From NCBI GenBank assembly GCA_943736015.1, contig OX031059.1, forward strand, positions 17,422,001 to 17,486,000: 64,000 nucleotides of DNA, read 5' to 3'. The notes under the pieces were generated by a model. That model was not told where the DNA came from and did not search any database. It saw only the letters and a program-made list of their open reading frames with translations. Positions 8,972 to 19,914 of the stretch are shown piece after piece. This DNA is from Tridacna crocea (taxonomy: Eukaryota > Mollusca > Bivalvia > Cardiida > Cardiidae). Every line of letters starts with the position of its first letter. Within the stretch, counting starts at the first letter, position 1. The position numbers and the translations under genes are program-made.

Positions 8972-9286
8972 GTGCATACATTACAATCACGTAATATTGT
9001 ACATTATAATTATGTAAAAAAATTGTTTTTAGTTGGAACAAGATTTGGTGCAGAATTTGTAAGAAAAGTTAAGGTAGGCTTGAAGCATTTTTCAGAGCAA
9101 GGCCTTTTGCACCTAGGCCGCGCGATAGCTGGATTCACGCTTTATATTTTGCCGTCACGCAATTCTGTGAATGTGATTGGGGAGCAATTGCGCAATATTG
9201 ATGTAACTCCCGCAAAAAGAAGATGCAGCCGTGTGCTTAAAAGAGAAATTAGAAAAAAAGAGTCAGGTTTCACGTCATTTCAATAA
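8972..9286 (+). CDS. Unrecognised 104-codon open frame in a CpG-richer block
   Basis: Read from an ATG at 8972, it contains a basic C-terminal part (TPAKRRCSRVLKREIRKK) and no domain I recognise. It sits inside the SSBP intron on the same strand, in DNA with visibly more CpG than its surroundings. It may be a fragment of an inserted element or a chance frame. No splice signals or homologous frame elsewhere in the window support it. Confidence 0.2.
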   Translation: MHTLQSRNIVHYNYVKKLFLVGTRFGAEFVRKVKVGLKHFSEQGLLHLGRAIAGFTLYILPSRNSVNVIGEQLRNIDVTPAKRRCSRVLKREIRKKESGFTSFQ

Positions 9287-9620
9287 AATAATTGGAAGTC
9301 CGACAATGCTTCCTTACATGTAGACTGTTCCATGTGGTTTCCGATTTCGTAGTGAAGTTTCTATTAAAGCGGGGAAAAAATCTCTATACTTTCATAATGC
9401 TGACAAATTGAAGAACGCGGCGATTTTAAACTTGCGCTTTGTCATGTATTCCGCCGAAAGGAAACATGTCAAAGACTTTCATTGGTTCTGTTGCCGACGC
9501 CGATGGATCATACGATTGGAAAGAATCAAGTGAAAACAGCGGGGAATAAACTTAACTTTGTCCGACCCCAGATTCTGACTTACTATCGAGGATGCATCGT
9601 AATCGTGAACAAAAATTGAT
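9025..9620. other. CpG-richer intronic block of unknown origin
   Basis: It contains CCGCGCGATAGC, GAACGCGGCGATTTT and GCCGACGCCGATGG, unlike the AT-rich neighbourhood. No terminal repeats were seen, so it is either an older insertion or unique DNA. Confidence 0.45.
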
Positions 9621-10380
9621 GTGTACATCTATAGGTGCACATTATCAATCAAAATTGAGAATCTATAATGTTTTGTGTTAGAAATAAGCTAAGATCAACC
9701 CAGTCGGCATCAACCCATCCCTGTCGGCTGCAAAAATCCAGATCTAGCAAATATCCTAGCAGCCTTTGAAGGCTTGAAAGACAATATTTCCACTTAAAAA
9801 AGTAAATTGACCAGATAAATACATATTTTGTGTATACTTGATTTTCTTTCATCCACCCCCGAAAATTTTTACTCCCCCCCCCATTTTGAAAATTCCATGG
9901 GGGATCTCCCCCTCTTGGCAGACTTCCTGGATGCAACACTGCTTTTGGTTAGGAATAATAGACAAACAACAAAGCATTGATGCAAATACTGCACAGCATT
10001 TCTCTATATTTTTATTTATAAAAATGCATAAAATACTAGCTCAATGTATTACTGTTCCAGCAATATGTACTATGAAGAACTATGACAAAAGGCATCAACC
10101 AATTCTGAAAGTTTACCTTCCAAGCAGTAAAGTCGCACTAACTGTTTTCAAGTTTATGAGTATGGAACAGCTTACAGCATCATAATCTGAACCTTTACTT
10201 GTCTGAAACCAGCACTCTCTCCAACTGCAAATAAGTTTTTGGATTCTGTCAAAGACAGCAATTGTTAAGCGATATTGAATTTGACCCCATCAAGTATGGG
10301 AATCGTTGAGCAACATCAAAATTGTTGTCAGCAAACGCTTGCGATTGGTTCTGTTTACAATTTTGTTGTTTAGTGAAGAT
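9621..10380. other. Intronic sequence with a C-rich scrap, otherwise nothing recognised
   Basis: Near 9850-9935 is a C/G-rich stretch (ACCCCCGAAAATTTTTACTC, CCATGGGGGATCTCCCC) that looks like a fragment of a dispersed repeat. Confidence 0.4.
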
Positions 10381-10610
10381 TTAACCCTTTACCAGATAAC
10401 AAAATTTTAGCCTTGTCCACTTTGAAAACATTTGCAAATGACAATGTCAGTGTAGCTCATATGGTGCCACAGTTCATTGATAGAGTAAAAAACATTGTGG
10501 GGAAAAGGAGAAAATGCTGGTTACCAGCATTTTCTCTTTTTCCCACAATATTTTCAAAAGGCTTCTTTTTAAGGTTCGTCAAAAGTCGGCATTGTGCGGT
10601 AAAGGGTTAA
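10381..10610 (+). mobile_element. PBpal MITE
   Basis: Full length, TTAACCC...GGGTTAA. The long arm is of the GCTCATATGGTG variant. Centre near perfect. Confidence 0.85.
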
Positions 10611-10750
10611 GGGTTTGCTGTAGACACAACAAAGTATTATGAACTGTTTTGCATTATTTAGAAGCAGATCAATTTTAGTGTCAAGAATATCATGGATGGT
10701 TGAAGTCACAGATTTTCTCAACAACAGACCTGTTTACTCTTCTTCAGTTC

Positions 10751-10770
10751 TTAACCAAATAGTCCTGTGT
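10751..10770 (-). mobile_element. PBpal short-arm start split from its other part by a Helitron-like insertion
   Basis: TTAACCAAATAGTCCTGTG is the start of a minus copy; the sequence resumes at 12443 with TTTTACAACAATGGGGAAC. Confidence 0.65.
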
Positions 10771-12442
10771 TTTTAGCTCCACTGGCCGAAGGCCAGCGGG
10801 CTAATGTCATGGCCCGTTGTCCGTCGTGCGTCCGTCCGTCCGTCCGTCCGTTAACTTTTTCTTTAAACATCTTCTTCTCTGAAACTACCCATCCAATTTT
10901 GATGAAACTTCACAGAAATGATCCTGTCATGGTCCTCTTCAGAATTTCTTGAAAGAATTTAATTCCTTCAAAAACTCTGGTTGCCATGGCAACAAAACTG
11001 AAAAATTTTAAAAATCTTTGAAAATCTTCTTGTCTGTAACCGTAAGGCCTAGGGCTACCAAATTTTGCATGTAGCTTTATCTAGTGGACCTCTACCAAGT
11101 TTCTTCAAATTATAGCCCTGGGGTCAAAATTGGCCCCGCCCCGGGGGTCACAAGTTTTACATGGGCTTATTTAGAGAGAACTTTAAAATTCCTCTTCTAC
11201 CTAGGCATAAGACCTAGGGCTACCAAATTTGGCATGTAGTTTTATCTAGTGGACCTCTACCAACAGTGTCCAAATTATAGCCCTGGGGTCAAAATTGGCC
11301 CCGCCCCGGGGGTAACAAGTTTTACATGGGCTTATATAGGGAGAACTTTAAAATTCTTCTTCCACCTAGCCATAGGGCCTAGGACTACCAAATTTGGCAT
11401 GTAGCTTTATCTAGTGGACTTCTACCAAGGGTGTCCAAATTATAGCCCTGGGGTCAAATTTGGCCCCGCCCCGGGGGGTAACAAATTTTACATGGGCTTA
11501 TATAGGGAAACTTTAATAATCTACTCGTACCTAGCTGTAAGGGCTAGGGCTATCAAATTTTGCATGTAACTTCATCTAGGGGGTCTCTACCAAAGGGTGC
11601 CCAAATTATAGCCCCGGGGTCAAATTTAGCCCCGTCACAGTGGGTCACAAGTTTTACATGGGCTTATATAGGGAAACTTTGATAATCTACTTGTACATAG
11701 CCATAAGGCCTAGGGCTACCACATTTTGCGTGTAGCTTTATCTTATGGGCCTCTACCAAGAGGGCCCAAATTTTAACTTTGGGGGTCAAGTTTGACCCCA
11801 CCCCAGGGGTCACAAGTTTTATATTGGCTTTTACAATGAAAACTTGATAAACCTGTCTCATGGGTCACATATTTTAGAGGGCCTTTTATTGAGCAAACTT
11901 GTTTTACAGGGCTTTTTATTGGGCAAGATTAAAAAATCTTCTTGTTTATAAACACACATTTTAGTTTCATATTGTAGGTCTGGGGTCAAAATTGCCTCCA
12001 TTCAGGGATCACAAGTTTAACATGGGCTTCAAAATATAGTCACTTCAATTTAAACATTAATCAAGGGAAATAACTCTTTTTATGAAAGCTAAAGTTTGGT
12101 ACTATTTACTTCCCTTGATTATCAAACTGCTTTGATACATGATTGGTGCTAGACATTAAGTTTTTTGATAGTAAATATTCTGTTTTCAAGGAGTGTGATT
12201 CATTTTGATGCTAATAGTTATGCTCACATGAGGTGAATAATAAATTCAGAGTAAGGTTTTTATCATTCAGCTTATTTTTCCAAGGATTTTACCTTTCATG
12301 CCAATGAATTAATCTACTTGTATTGCCTGACAGTGTTCATTGTTTTTGAAGGCCCTCTTTTTCATGGTCATGAACACTTCAATTTGTGTGGTAAAGGGTT
12401 AAAAAGCCAGTGGAGCGATACAGGGCCATCATGGCCCTCTTG
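10771..12442 (+). mobile_element. Helitron-like (pearl/HINE-type) non-autonomous element
   Basis: Begins TTTTTAGCTCC, followed by the subterminal hairpin CTGGCCGAAGGCCAG and a (GTCC)n microsatellite at about 10830-10850. A core of about five 165-166 bp tandem units follows; CAAGTTTTACATGGGCTTAT recurs at 11151, 11316, 11482, 11648 and 11813. A unique 3' section then ends in AGGGCCATCATGGCCCT (8-bp stem, 1-nt loop) plus CTTG. No Rep/helicase is present. It is inserted in a PBpal copy without a long target duplication. Confidence 0.75.
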
Positions 12443-12660
12443 TTTTACAACAATGGGGAACATGGCTTTTGCAAACACTGTTGGAGAAAGAGAAAATGCT
12501 GGTAACCAGCCTATTCTCCATTTCCTTGAATGTTCCTGTCCATTGAAAACCACATCTCTCTATCTTACCTACAATTGTCATTCTGCAAGTGCAGTTGATT
12601 TAGAGAGGTTTAGATTTTCGTCGTTAAGAAAAGACATAAATCCTGAAGAGCTGAAAAATT
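12443..12660 (-). mobile_element. PBpal MITE, distal part of the split copy
   Basis: Continues the copy begun at 10751: GGCTTTTGCAAACACTGTTGG, centre GGTAACC, then a worn long arm. Confidence 0.65.
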
Positions 12661-12895
12661 GAAAAGAGGCATTCTCCGTACCAATGGTGGTAGTTTCAAA
12701 GATCTTTGTCTTGATAATGACAGACGCAAACAGTGATGATCAAGGAAATTAGCAGCATACAATTTCGATAATATGGATGTAGACTAAATTTTAGATACAT
12801 GATACTTAGAATGACATCAAGTAGACAATGTTGACTCTTTACCAGTCTACAAAATTTTAGACTGTTCCAAATTCAAAGCAGTATCCTGTGTTTTA

Positions 12896-13124
12896 CTTCT
12901 TTACCAAACAACAAAATTTTAGACTGGTCGAAATTGAAAGCACCTGCAGATGACTAAATAAAAGTGACTGAACATTTGAAATTTGTTTTGGGATGGTTAG
13001 AAAACATTGTGGAAAAAAAAGGAGAAAATGCTGGTCACCAGCATTTTCTCCTTTTCCCACAATGTTTTCAAAAGAATTCTATCTTGGGGTCATAAAAACC
13101 ATGGATTGTTTGGGAAAGAGTTAA
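12896..13124 (+). mobile_element. PBpal MITE
   Basis: Intact arms and centre (with extra A residues at about 13014). A long-arm terminus of another copy lies at 12834-12890. The right TTAA (13121-13124) is shared with the following copy. Confidence 0.8.
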
Positions 13125-13341
13125 CTGAGACGGAAGCCTGTCGAAAACAGTGTGGGAAAAGGAGAAAATGGTGGTAACCGAGACATAAGCCTTTAAAAAA
13201 AATTGTGGAAAAAGGAGAAAATGCTGGTTACCACAATGTTTTTACCATTCACAAAGCAAATTACAGTTCTTTAGTCACTTCAGTCTGCGAATGATTTCGA
13301 TTTGTACCAGTTTAAAATTTTGTTGTTTGGTAAAGAGTTAA
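13121..13341 (-). mobile_element. PBpal MITE with rearranged centre
   Basis: The short arm plus left palindrome arm is present twice in direct order (GAGACGGAAGCC and GAGACATAAGCC), and the right palindrome arm is mostly lost. The long-arm end is GTTTGGTAAAGAGTTAA. Confidence 0.75.
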
Positions 13342-13589
13342 GCCTCCCCTTTGCCAGAGCACGACTCATATTTAGAAGGCAATTTTCACCAAGATCTGTG
13401 CTGCTTTCACTTTTCAGGAAGAAATGACTTAACTCTTCACCAAAGGTCAGAATTTCAGCCTGAAGAGCCATATTCCTTTTAGTGGAGAAATCAAGAGCTT
13501 GTTTTGTAAAGAGTGAACAAGAAAGTCATTGACCTTATAATATACACTTATGAATTATGAATAGAATGTTGTCATGCCATTGAATGGTA

Positions 13590-14215
13590 TACTTTTTTGT
13601 AGACAGCAAAACTGTAGACTTGTTCCAATTGAGAGTATTTACTGACGACAAATGTGGATAGAATACCTGTGAATGGGCCAAAATAAAAAAAAACTCCCTG
13701 GGATAAAGAGAAATTGCTGGCTAATAGCATTTTCTCCTTTTCCAACAATGTTTTCGAAGACCTTCTTTTTCAGGGTTATGAGAACTCTGGATTGTGTGGA
13801 AAAGGCTTAATCTTTTACAATTCATTTTGATTACTCTGAAGAAGAAAGCTTTTGATTTCAATGTGGGAAGAAGGGAAACCAAAAATGTCTCCTTTTTCTG
13901 CAATGTTTCCCATCCTGCCAAAGACAAATCAATCAGTGAAATGACTTCACTATACATGTATTGTCTTCAGATTCTTCACTATATTGTCTTCAAATTCCTT
14001 CAGTGTGGAAGAGCAGAATTCTAATGTGTAAAGAGTTAACCCTTTGCAAAAATATACTGATTGTACATGAACATGAAGTAGGCCTTTGAAAACACTGGGA
14101 AACAGACAGTGCTGATAACCAATGCTTCTTTTTTCACATTGTTTTCTACCCTTGAATTAAAAGACGAATTTCAAGTTGTTAGCTTCATTAAATATAATGT
14201 TTGGCTCAAAAGTTA
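13590..14215. mobile_element. Chain of three PBpal copies sharing TTAA sites
   Basis: Plus copy 13590-13810, minus copy 13807-14039, degenerate minus copy from 14036. Each junction has a single TTAA. The second and third have diverged centres. Confidence 0.7.
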
Positions 14216-14599
14216 AATTCAATATGAGCAAGGCCAAAACTTCTTCTCTAATAGAGAGATAAGTCCCATGGGATATCTAGATGAGAGCAGGGAGATCACC
14301 TCAGATTTCTACCTTTTTTGTGATGCATGACATTGTCATACTGACACCATCATTTGGCACCTATCGGTTCCATTGTCATTTCCATGCTGTAGTTTGGCAC
14401 AAATTGGTGAACTTTCCTTTTCCAGATGAATGTTATTTTACCGAGAGTCAGGCATCTTGTGGTTATCACCAGGATTTCGCTCTTTTCTGATACTGTAAAA
14501 TAAAGATAAAAGTAAAAGATAGAGGTCTACAAATACCGCAGTAATTGAAATGTGACTTGATAGCTGACATTATGTCCCCCTGATACTGGATAGTTCATT
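14216..14599. other. No recognisable feature
   Basis: Intron sequence; an open frame at 14281-14490 has no recognisable domain or splice context. Confidence 0.45.
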
Positions 14600-14800
14600 G
14601 CAAGAGGACAAAACATGTTTTCTGAATTTAAAAGCATTTTGTGACCACATAATAATGGTATTTATGTGACAGAATTTTCTTTGAAAGGATGGAGAACATT
14701 GTGGGAAAAGGAGAAAATACTGGTTAACAGCATTTTCTTTTTGTACCACAGTGCTTTGAAGAACCTTGTCCATGAAGTCGGAATTGTCTGGGATAAAGTT
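14600..14800 (+). mobile_element. PBpal MITE, degenerate
   Basis: Centre recognisable (GAACATTGTGGGAAAAGG...CACAGTGCTTTG); both termini lost. Confidence 0.6.
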
Positions 14801-15183
14801 CGAGGTTGAAGCCTCCAAAAGTTCTCAACCAAAGGTTACCTATAATTCTTTTGTCTGAAGTTTCCTTGAACAGAAGTGCTTGGATTTTAAATTTGAACTA
14901 GCTTTTGTGTATTAAAGAAAACCATTGTGAATAACATATACCAAATTGAAATAAGAAAAAGTTTTATCTAAAAACTTGATAGGGTTTTCTTTGACCCTAT
15001 GTGGAAGTAGACTCCCATATTTTCCTGCCCATGGAGGTGCTTGTTTACCCCAAGAGAGTTTGCACTTTCTGGACAATATCAGTCTTAAAACCATCTTAAC
15101 CCCTAAAGCCCAATATGAACCCAAAAGATATTACCAGTCTAGATTATAATTATTACTCAAATAGTCACAATTACAAAGTCTGC

Positions 15184-15642
15184 TTAACCCTTTACCAAAC
15201 GACAAAATTTTAGACTGGTCCAAATTGAAAGTGCTTGCAGAAGACAAAATAAACGTTACTCAAATATCAAAATTTGTGTCCAGCAGGAAAGAAAACATTG
15301 TGGGAAAAGGAGAAAATGCTGGTTACCAGCATTTTCTCCTTTCCCGCACAATGTTTTCTAAAGTCTTCTATCTCAGGGTCGTAAAATCCAGGGATTGTTC
15401 GGTAAAGGGTTGAAGTGTTTAATCCTTTACAGTAATTACCACACAATGACGATTTTTAATGACCCTGAGGAAGAAGCCTTTTGAAAACAGCGTGGGAAAA
15501 GGAGAAAATGCTGGTAACCAGCATTTTGTCCTTTTCCCACAAAGATGGACAAAATTGCATCATGTGAGCCACTCTGAAATTGGCATCTGAAACTGATTTC
15601 AATTGGATAGGTCCAAAATTTTGCTGTGTGGTAAAGATTTAA
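15184..15642. mobile_element. PBpal plus copy followed by a minus copy
   Basis: 15184-15413 (TTAACCC...GGGTTGA; centre with one insertion, TTCCCGCACAATG) and 15419-15642 (TTAA both ends; right half of the centre shortened). Confidence 0.8.
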
Positions 15643-15795
15643 AGTGTTTCAGTAAAGCAAACAATGTAGATCAAAGATCAGGCTACACCTGGTGCAGCCT
15701 GATCTTGATCTATATTGGACACAAAGGCAACCAAAGTTGTGAAAGGTGCTGTATGAAGGTGGGTTGGCATGTTAACGCTGAAAAAGGGGAGTAAG
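15639..15795 (+). mobile_element. GACTGCA-dyad MITE, partial
   Basis: Starts at the TTAA shared with the PBpal copy. Dyad ATCAGGCTACACC...GTGCAGCCTGAT, then GGACACAAAGGCAACC and GTGAAAGGTGC motifs seen in other copies. Confidence 0.6.
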
Positions 15796-16071
15796 CATTA
15801 TCAGCCTCTGTAAACAATGAATAACAGTGTTGTGTCCCTTGGATTTGAGGCAATATGGAATATGTACATGGTGACTTGAAAAAAGTTGGTGCTTTTCAAA
15901 GGGTTTTGCTGCTATGGTTCATAGGTAGCAGTTTTACTGTGTTACTTATGTACCCTAGTTTTCATGGCAGAGAGATCAGAAATCATGGATTATGCAATCT
16001 GATCCCTGATAATTGTCCACTTTATATCTTGGAAAGGTTGATCTTTCATCCTTTACTACACAATCTGGACT

Positions 16072-16325
16072 TTAACCCATTACCACTCAATCCCTACTTT
16101 TGACGCCCCTGAGAAAGAAGCCTTCTGAAAACACTATAGGAAAAGGAGAAAATGCTGGTAACCAGCATTTGAGAAAATGCTGGTAACCAGCATTTTCTCC
16201 TTTTCCCACAATGTTTTCTACCCTTTCCAGAACAAATTTCAATTTTTCAGTCACCTTTATTTTGTCGTCTGCAAATGCTTTCAATTTGAACCAGTCTAAA
16301 ATTTTGTCGTGTGGTAAAGAGTTAA
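16072..16325 (-). mobile_element. PBpal MITE with duplicated palindrome tip
   Basis: TTAA to TTAA. The 25-bp hairpin tip GAGAAAATGCTGGTAACCAG... (16148 onward) occurs twice in tandem, making the centre longer than usual. Confidence 0.8.
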
Positions 16326-16432
16326 AACATCTTGAGAAAGAAGGCTTTGAAATGCTGGTTGCAATTTCTGCTTTTCCCACAATTCTAAGCTTTCAAAGAC
16401 TGCATGTGTTTTGCAGTCCAATCATGTTTGCT

Positions 16433-16657
16433 ACCCTTTACCCCATAAGGCATTTCTGTGGTATCTCTAACTGACCCTAAATAACAGCAAGGATGAAGCT
16501 GTTTCTTATGTATATATGACACCTTTTAATATTGTAGAAAACATTGTGGCAAAAGGTGAAATTGCTCGTCACAGCAGTTTCACCTTTTGCCACAATGTTT
16601 TCCAAAGGCTCATACAAGCAATGCGTAGAAATGAGTATCTATGGAGCAAAGGGTTAA
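16433..16657 (+). mobile_element. PBpal subfamily B MITE
   Basis: Same arms as the copy at 6379 (TACCCCATAAGGCATTTC, ATCTATGGAGCAAAGGGTTAA). The tip of its palindrome is mutated (CGTCACAGCAG). Confidence 0.75.
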
Positions 16658-16830
16658 TTTGTACACTGCAATAACTAGCTTTGATTTAGGCAAGACTAAA
16701 ATTTGTCAGTAGCAAGTCTTCCAGTTTTAAAATTGTCTTGTATATTTACCGATACTTTGAGTTTGGTTCATAGTGATGGCTTTTGCTGACAACATTATTA
16801 CAAAAGTAGTGATATATGCCAACCAACAGC

Positions 16831-17059
16831 ATAACTCTTTACCACATAACAAAATTTTAGACCGGTTTAAATTGAAAGCATTTGCATACAACAAAATAAA
16901 GGTGACTGAAAAATTGAAATTTGTTTTGTGAAGAGTAGAAAGCATTATGGGAAAAGGAGAAAATGCTGGTTACCAGCATTTTCTCCTTTTCCTACAATGT
17001 TTTCTAAAGGCTTCTTTCTCAGGGGCATCACAAGTAGGGATTTTGTGGTAATGGGATAA
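16831..17059 (+). mobile_element. PBpal MITE, just upstream of the second SSBP exon
   Basis: Almost intact; the right end is GGTAATGGGATAA. It ends 46 bp before the exon's first base, so the hairpin lies near the polypyrimidine tract and branch site. Confidence 0.8.
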
Positions 17060-17105
17060 TCAAACATGATAAATAATATTTCTATTTGTGATTCCCTTTC
17101 GCTAG

Positions 17106-17162
17106 CCTCCTGGCTCCCAGCCTTCACCCCATTCAGGGCCCCCTATGATGGGCCAAAATCAA
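17106..17162 (+). CDS. SSBP: SSBP2/3/4 (Ssdp) next internal exon
   Basis: This is a 57-bp exon (19 codons, phase 0) with acceptor tttcgctag (to 17105) and donor gtgagtac (from 17163). The translation PPGSQPSPHSGPPMMGQNQ matches vertebrate GPPGSQPSPHAQPPPHNPSSMMGPHSQ, with a few residues missing in the middle. Spliced to the exon ending at 8093 it gives ...PPGFFP-PPGSQPSPH..., the same order as human ...PPGFFQ-GPPGSQPSPH.... In vertebrates the next residues are PFMSPRY. I did not find an exon encoding an equivalent further right, so the following intron is either longer than 46 kb or that exon was missed. Confidence 0.9.
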
Positions 17163-17526
17163 GTGAGTACATCGTATAGTATCCATGTGTGTTGTGTTGT
17201 GAGTAGTCGAGTATATGTGTTGTACTTCTCTAACAGGACTTTATAAACGGTACCAGCTACCATTCTTTTTTCGGAAGCTTTCTTCTACATGGCAGTTTTG
17301 ACCATACAAGCTGTATATAGATTTCCACATACTTGTGGTAGTAACATTCTGATTCAGGAGAAAAAGTTGAAGGAAAAGAATACCGAGTTTTGACTGAAAA
17401 AAAAGTACACATTAGATTGTACTTACCGAAAGATGGTCTTGAAGTTTTGATGTATTGGTTTTGCAACAGCAGCCAGTGGTCTCAAAATAGTAGCTGTTTC
17501 CTGTAGTTCTTGAAAAGATACACCAG

Positions 17527-17712
17527 GTCCCATATTCACCAACCATTCTGAAGAACATTCTTGGTCTTATTCTTCAAGAATTCATGACTGTGAAAGTAAC
17601 AGAACTTCTGATTGGCTAAACCATTTGGTTTTGCCAATCAGAAGTTCTTTTACTTTCAAATTGACAAAAAGATTCACAGGAATGTATTACACAAGTCCCA
17701 CTTGGGTACTGA
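17527..17712. mobile_element. Foldback MITE, right end truncated
   Basis: Starts CCAGGTCCCATATTCACCAACC. The arms meet at CTGATTGGCTAAACCATTTGG...GCCAATCAGAAG; the outer right part is missing. Confidence 0.7.
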
Positions 17713-18638
17713 ACTCTTGTTAAAAACAGGTCTTACTTTAAATATTCTTGTGAACCTTGTAGTGACTTCTTGCCTCTCATTTCCTATCAATAACAACAAA
17801 TGATAAATAAATCTACTCTATGAATTTTACAAGAGTAAATGGGTTTGTCGACATGAGGAACAGTTTGCCTGTAAAAGAACTTTCTAGAATTTCCTATAGA
17901 AAAGTAACAGCAAAAGCCAATGTACCACAACTGGCCCGAGCTCTCATATCAGTCTGTTCTGGTGAAAGAATTCCGATAGGCCTCTGCTTAGAATCACTAA
18001 TACCAATAAAATAATTATCAAGAAAAGAGCGATATATGTAAATAAAGACAAGTATGGTTTTATTGCTCAGAAATTGTCTGAAATTCTTAATTTTACAACA
18101 GATTTTCATATTTTCAAATATGAGCGCATTATACAACAAATTTTCAGATTTTCAAATTTCGTCTGTATTTTTTTGTCAATAATCAAACATGTTCTCTCAT
18201 TTTCTCTATTCTATTTATTTGTAGCATCTAACCTAGAAGTTTTTAATCTGATCTATAACATTTAATAACAACTCTATACTAGTGTTCCATTTCTAGGTTT
18301 GGATATGTGGTACAGTAGTTTCGAAATGTGACAACATCCCATTTTCTTTTGCTCTCAAGCTCCGTTTCTACTCACTAGAGAAGCTCATTATAACAAAGAT
18401 GTTGGACAGCAACAAAGGGAAAGCACTAAAGCTTTTTCTAGATTTTCCAAAACTTGGATTAGCTCCCTTTAGCTCAAACTAGACAAAATGAGTCTTTGAG
18501 ATGGTATGTTAAGATTTAAGAAATAAGGCATTGAAAACCCTGAAAGCTAACTATTAGTGGATTCTTCATTTTAAAGTATTAACAAATCTTCTGTGTAGTT
18601 TCGTAATCACTTTCTCCAAGTCTCTTGTATGTTAAGGT
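17713..18638. other. No recognisable feature
   Basis: AT-rich; short open frames only, with no repeat shared with other parts of the window. Confidence 0.5.
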
Positions 18639-18867
18639 TTAACCCATTACCACAGAATCCCTGCTTTTGATGACCCTGAGAAAGAAGCCTTTAGAAAACA
18701 TTGAGTGAAAAAGGAGAAAATGCTGGTAACCAGCATTTTCTCCTCCCACCATGTTTACTACTCTTCACAAAACATTAATTTCAAATTTTCAGTCACTTTT
18801 ATTTTGACGTCTGCAAATACTTTCAATTTGTTTATGCCTAAAATATTGTCATTCGGTAATGAGTTGA
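18639..18867 (-). mobile_element. PBpal MITE
   Basis: Left TTAA present, right end GGTAATGAGTTGA. The right palindrome arm has a deletion (TCTCCTCCCACC). Confidence 0.8.
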
Positions 18868-19099
18868 AAAGAGGGAAAATCCTATGTCTATTCTGCTCTT
18901 ATGGTACATTGTGATACATCATTAGCAGGAAACATCTGCATGTGATCCTTCATATCAAATGGTTTTATGTATAAACATGTACTTATTTTTTTTTTGTCTG
19001 TTACCAGTATTTGTTTTATATTTTTTTTTTATCTGCATTGATATTACAAAAGTAATGTTGAAGGCACTATACAGTCAGTTGATCAAATACTGAAACAGG

Positions 19100-19400
19100 G
19101 GATTGTTTTGTAATCAGCATTTCTTTGTTCTCTGCAATGTTTTCTGCCTATTTAAAAACTTAATTCAATTTAGGAGTTACGTTTGTTGATTTCATATGCT
19201 TTAAAATTGGAGTAGACTAAAATTTTGTTGTGTGGCAAACCTTCTGCTCTCTTTATCGCACAGTCTTGAGTTTGAAGAACCCTGAGAAATTATGCTTGTG
19301 AAAAGATTGTGGAAAATGTAGAAAATGCTGATAACTGACATTGTCTACTTTCACCAAATTGTTTTCTACCTATTTCAGGATCAATACAATCATTTGGGGA
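19100..19400 (-). mobile_element. Two degenerate PBpal minus copies
   Basis: The first lacks its left half and ends near 19245 (TTTTGTTGTGTGGCAAAC). The second starts at CTCTTTATCGCACAGTC. Confidence 0.55.
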
Positions 19401-19411
19401 AAAAATAAAAC

Positions 19412-19640
19412 TTAACCCATTACCACACAATCCCTACTTTTGATGACCCTGAGAAAAAAGCCATAAGAAAACATCGTGGGGAAAGGAGAAAATGCTGGTA
19501 ACCAGCATTTTCTCCTTTCCCACAATGTTTTCTACCCTTCACAAAACAAATTTCAAATTTTCAGTCACTTTTACTTTGTCACTTGGCAAATGCTTTTGAT
19601 TTGGACAAGCCTAAAATATTGTTGTTTGGTAATGAGTTAA
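19412..19640 (-). mobile_element. PBpal MITE
   Basis: TTAACCCATTACCACAC...TTTGGTAATGAGTTAA, full length, with a good centre. Confidence 0.85.
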
Positions 19641-19914
19641 TGGGTGTTTATAATTACCCTCAATTTGGACTTGTCTAGAATTTGATAGTTCTGGCAAAGA
19701 GTTATATGCCTTCTTCTCTGTGTTGTCTGTAGTACATTAGCCGATGTAAGGTAATGTGTTAAATTCCTCCTCGCTGGGTTTCTGTCGAGATGACATCGTA
19801 TCTTTTCTCTCCAAACAATATCAGGCAAACTCCATTGATTACTTGTCAGTGAAGCTGTGTTCTAGGCAAGACTACAACCTGTCAACAAATCAGATTTTCC
19901 ATTATCTAAATTGT

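Larger units (their letters stand above)
8094..17105 (+). other. SSBP: SSBP intron of about 9.0 kb
   Basis: The intron is defined by the donor at 8094 and the acceptor ending at 17105. It contains about 15 PBpal copies in both orientations, a purine-rich tract, a CpG-richer block at 9025-9620 and a Helitron-like element at 10771-12442. Nothing else protein-coding was recognised. Confidence 0.85.

Noticed and set aside
8474-8977. Long minus-strand open frame (167 codons, Ser/Phe/Leu-rich)
   Set aside because: It is the complement of the purine-rich tract; overlapping frames of the same composition exist in all three phases.
10767-10952. Frame at the start of the Helitron-like element (SVRPSVRPL...)
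   Set aside because: Translation of the GTCC microsatellite and the element's leader; no domain.
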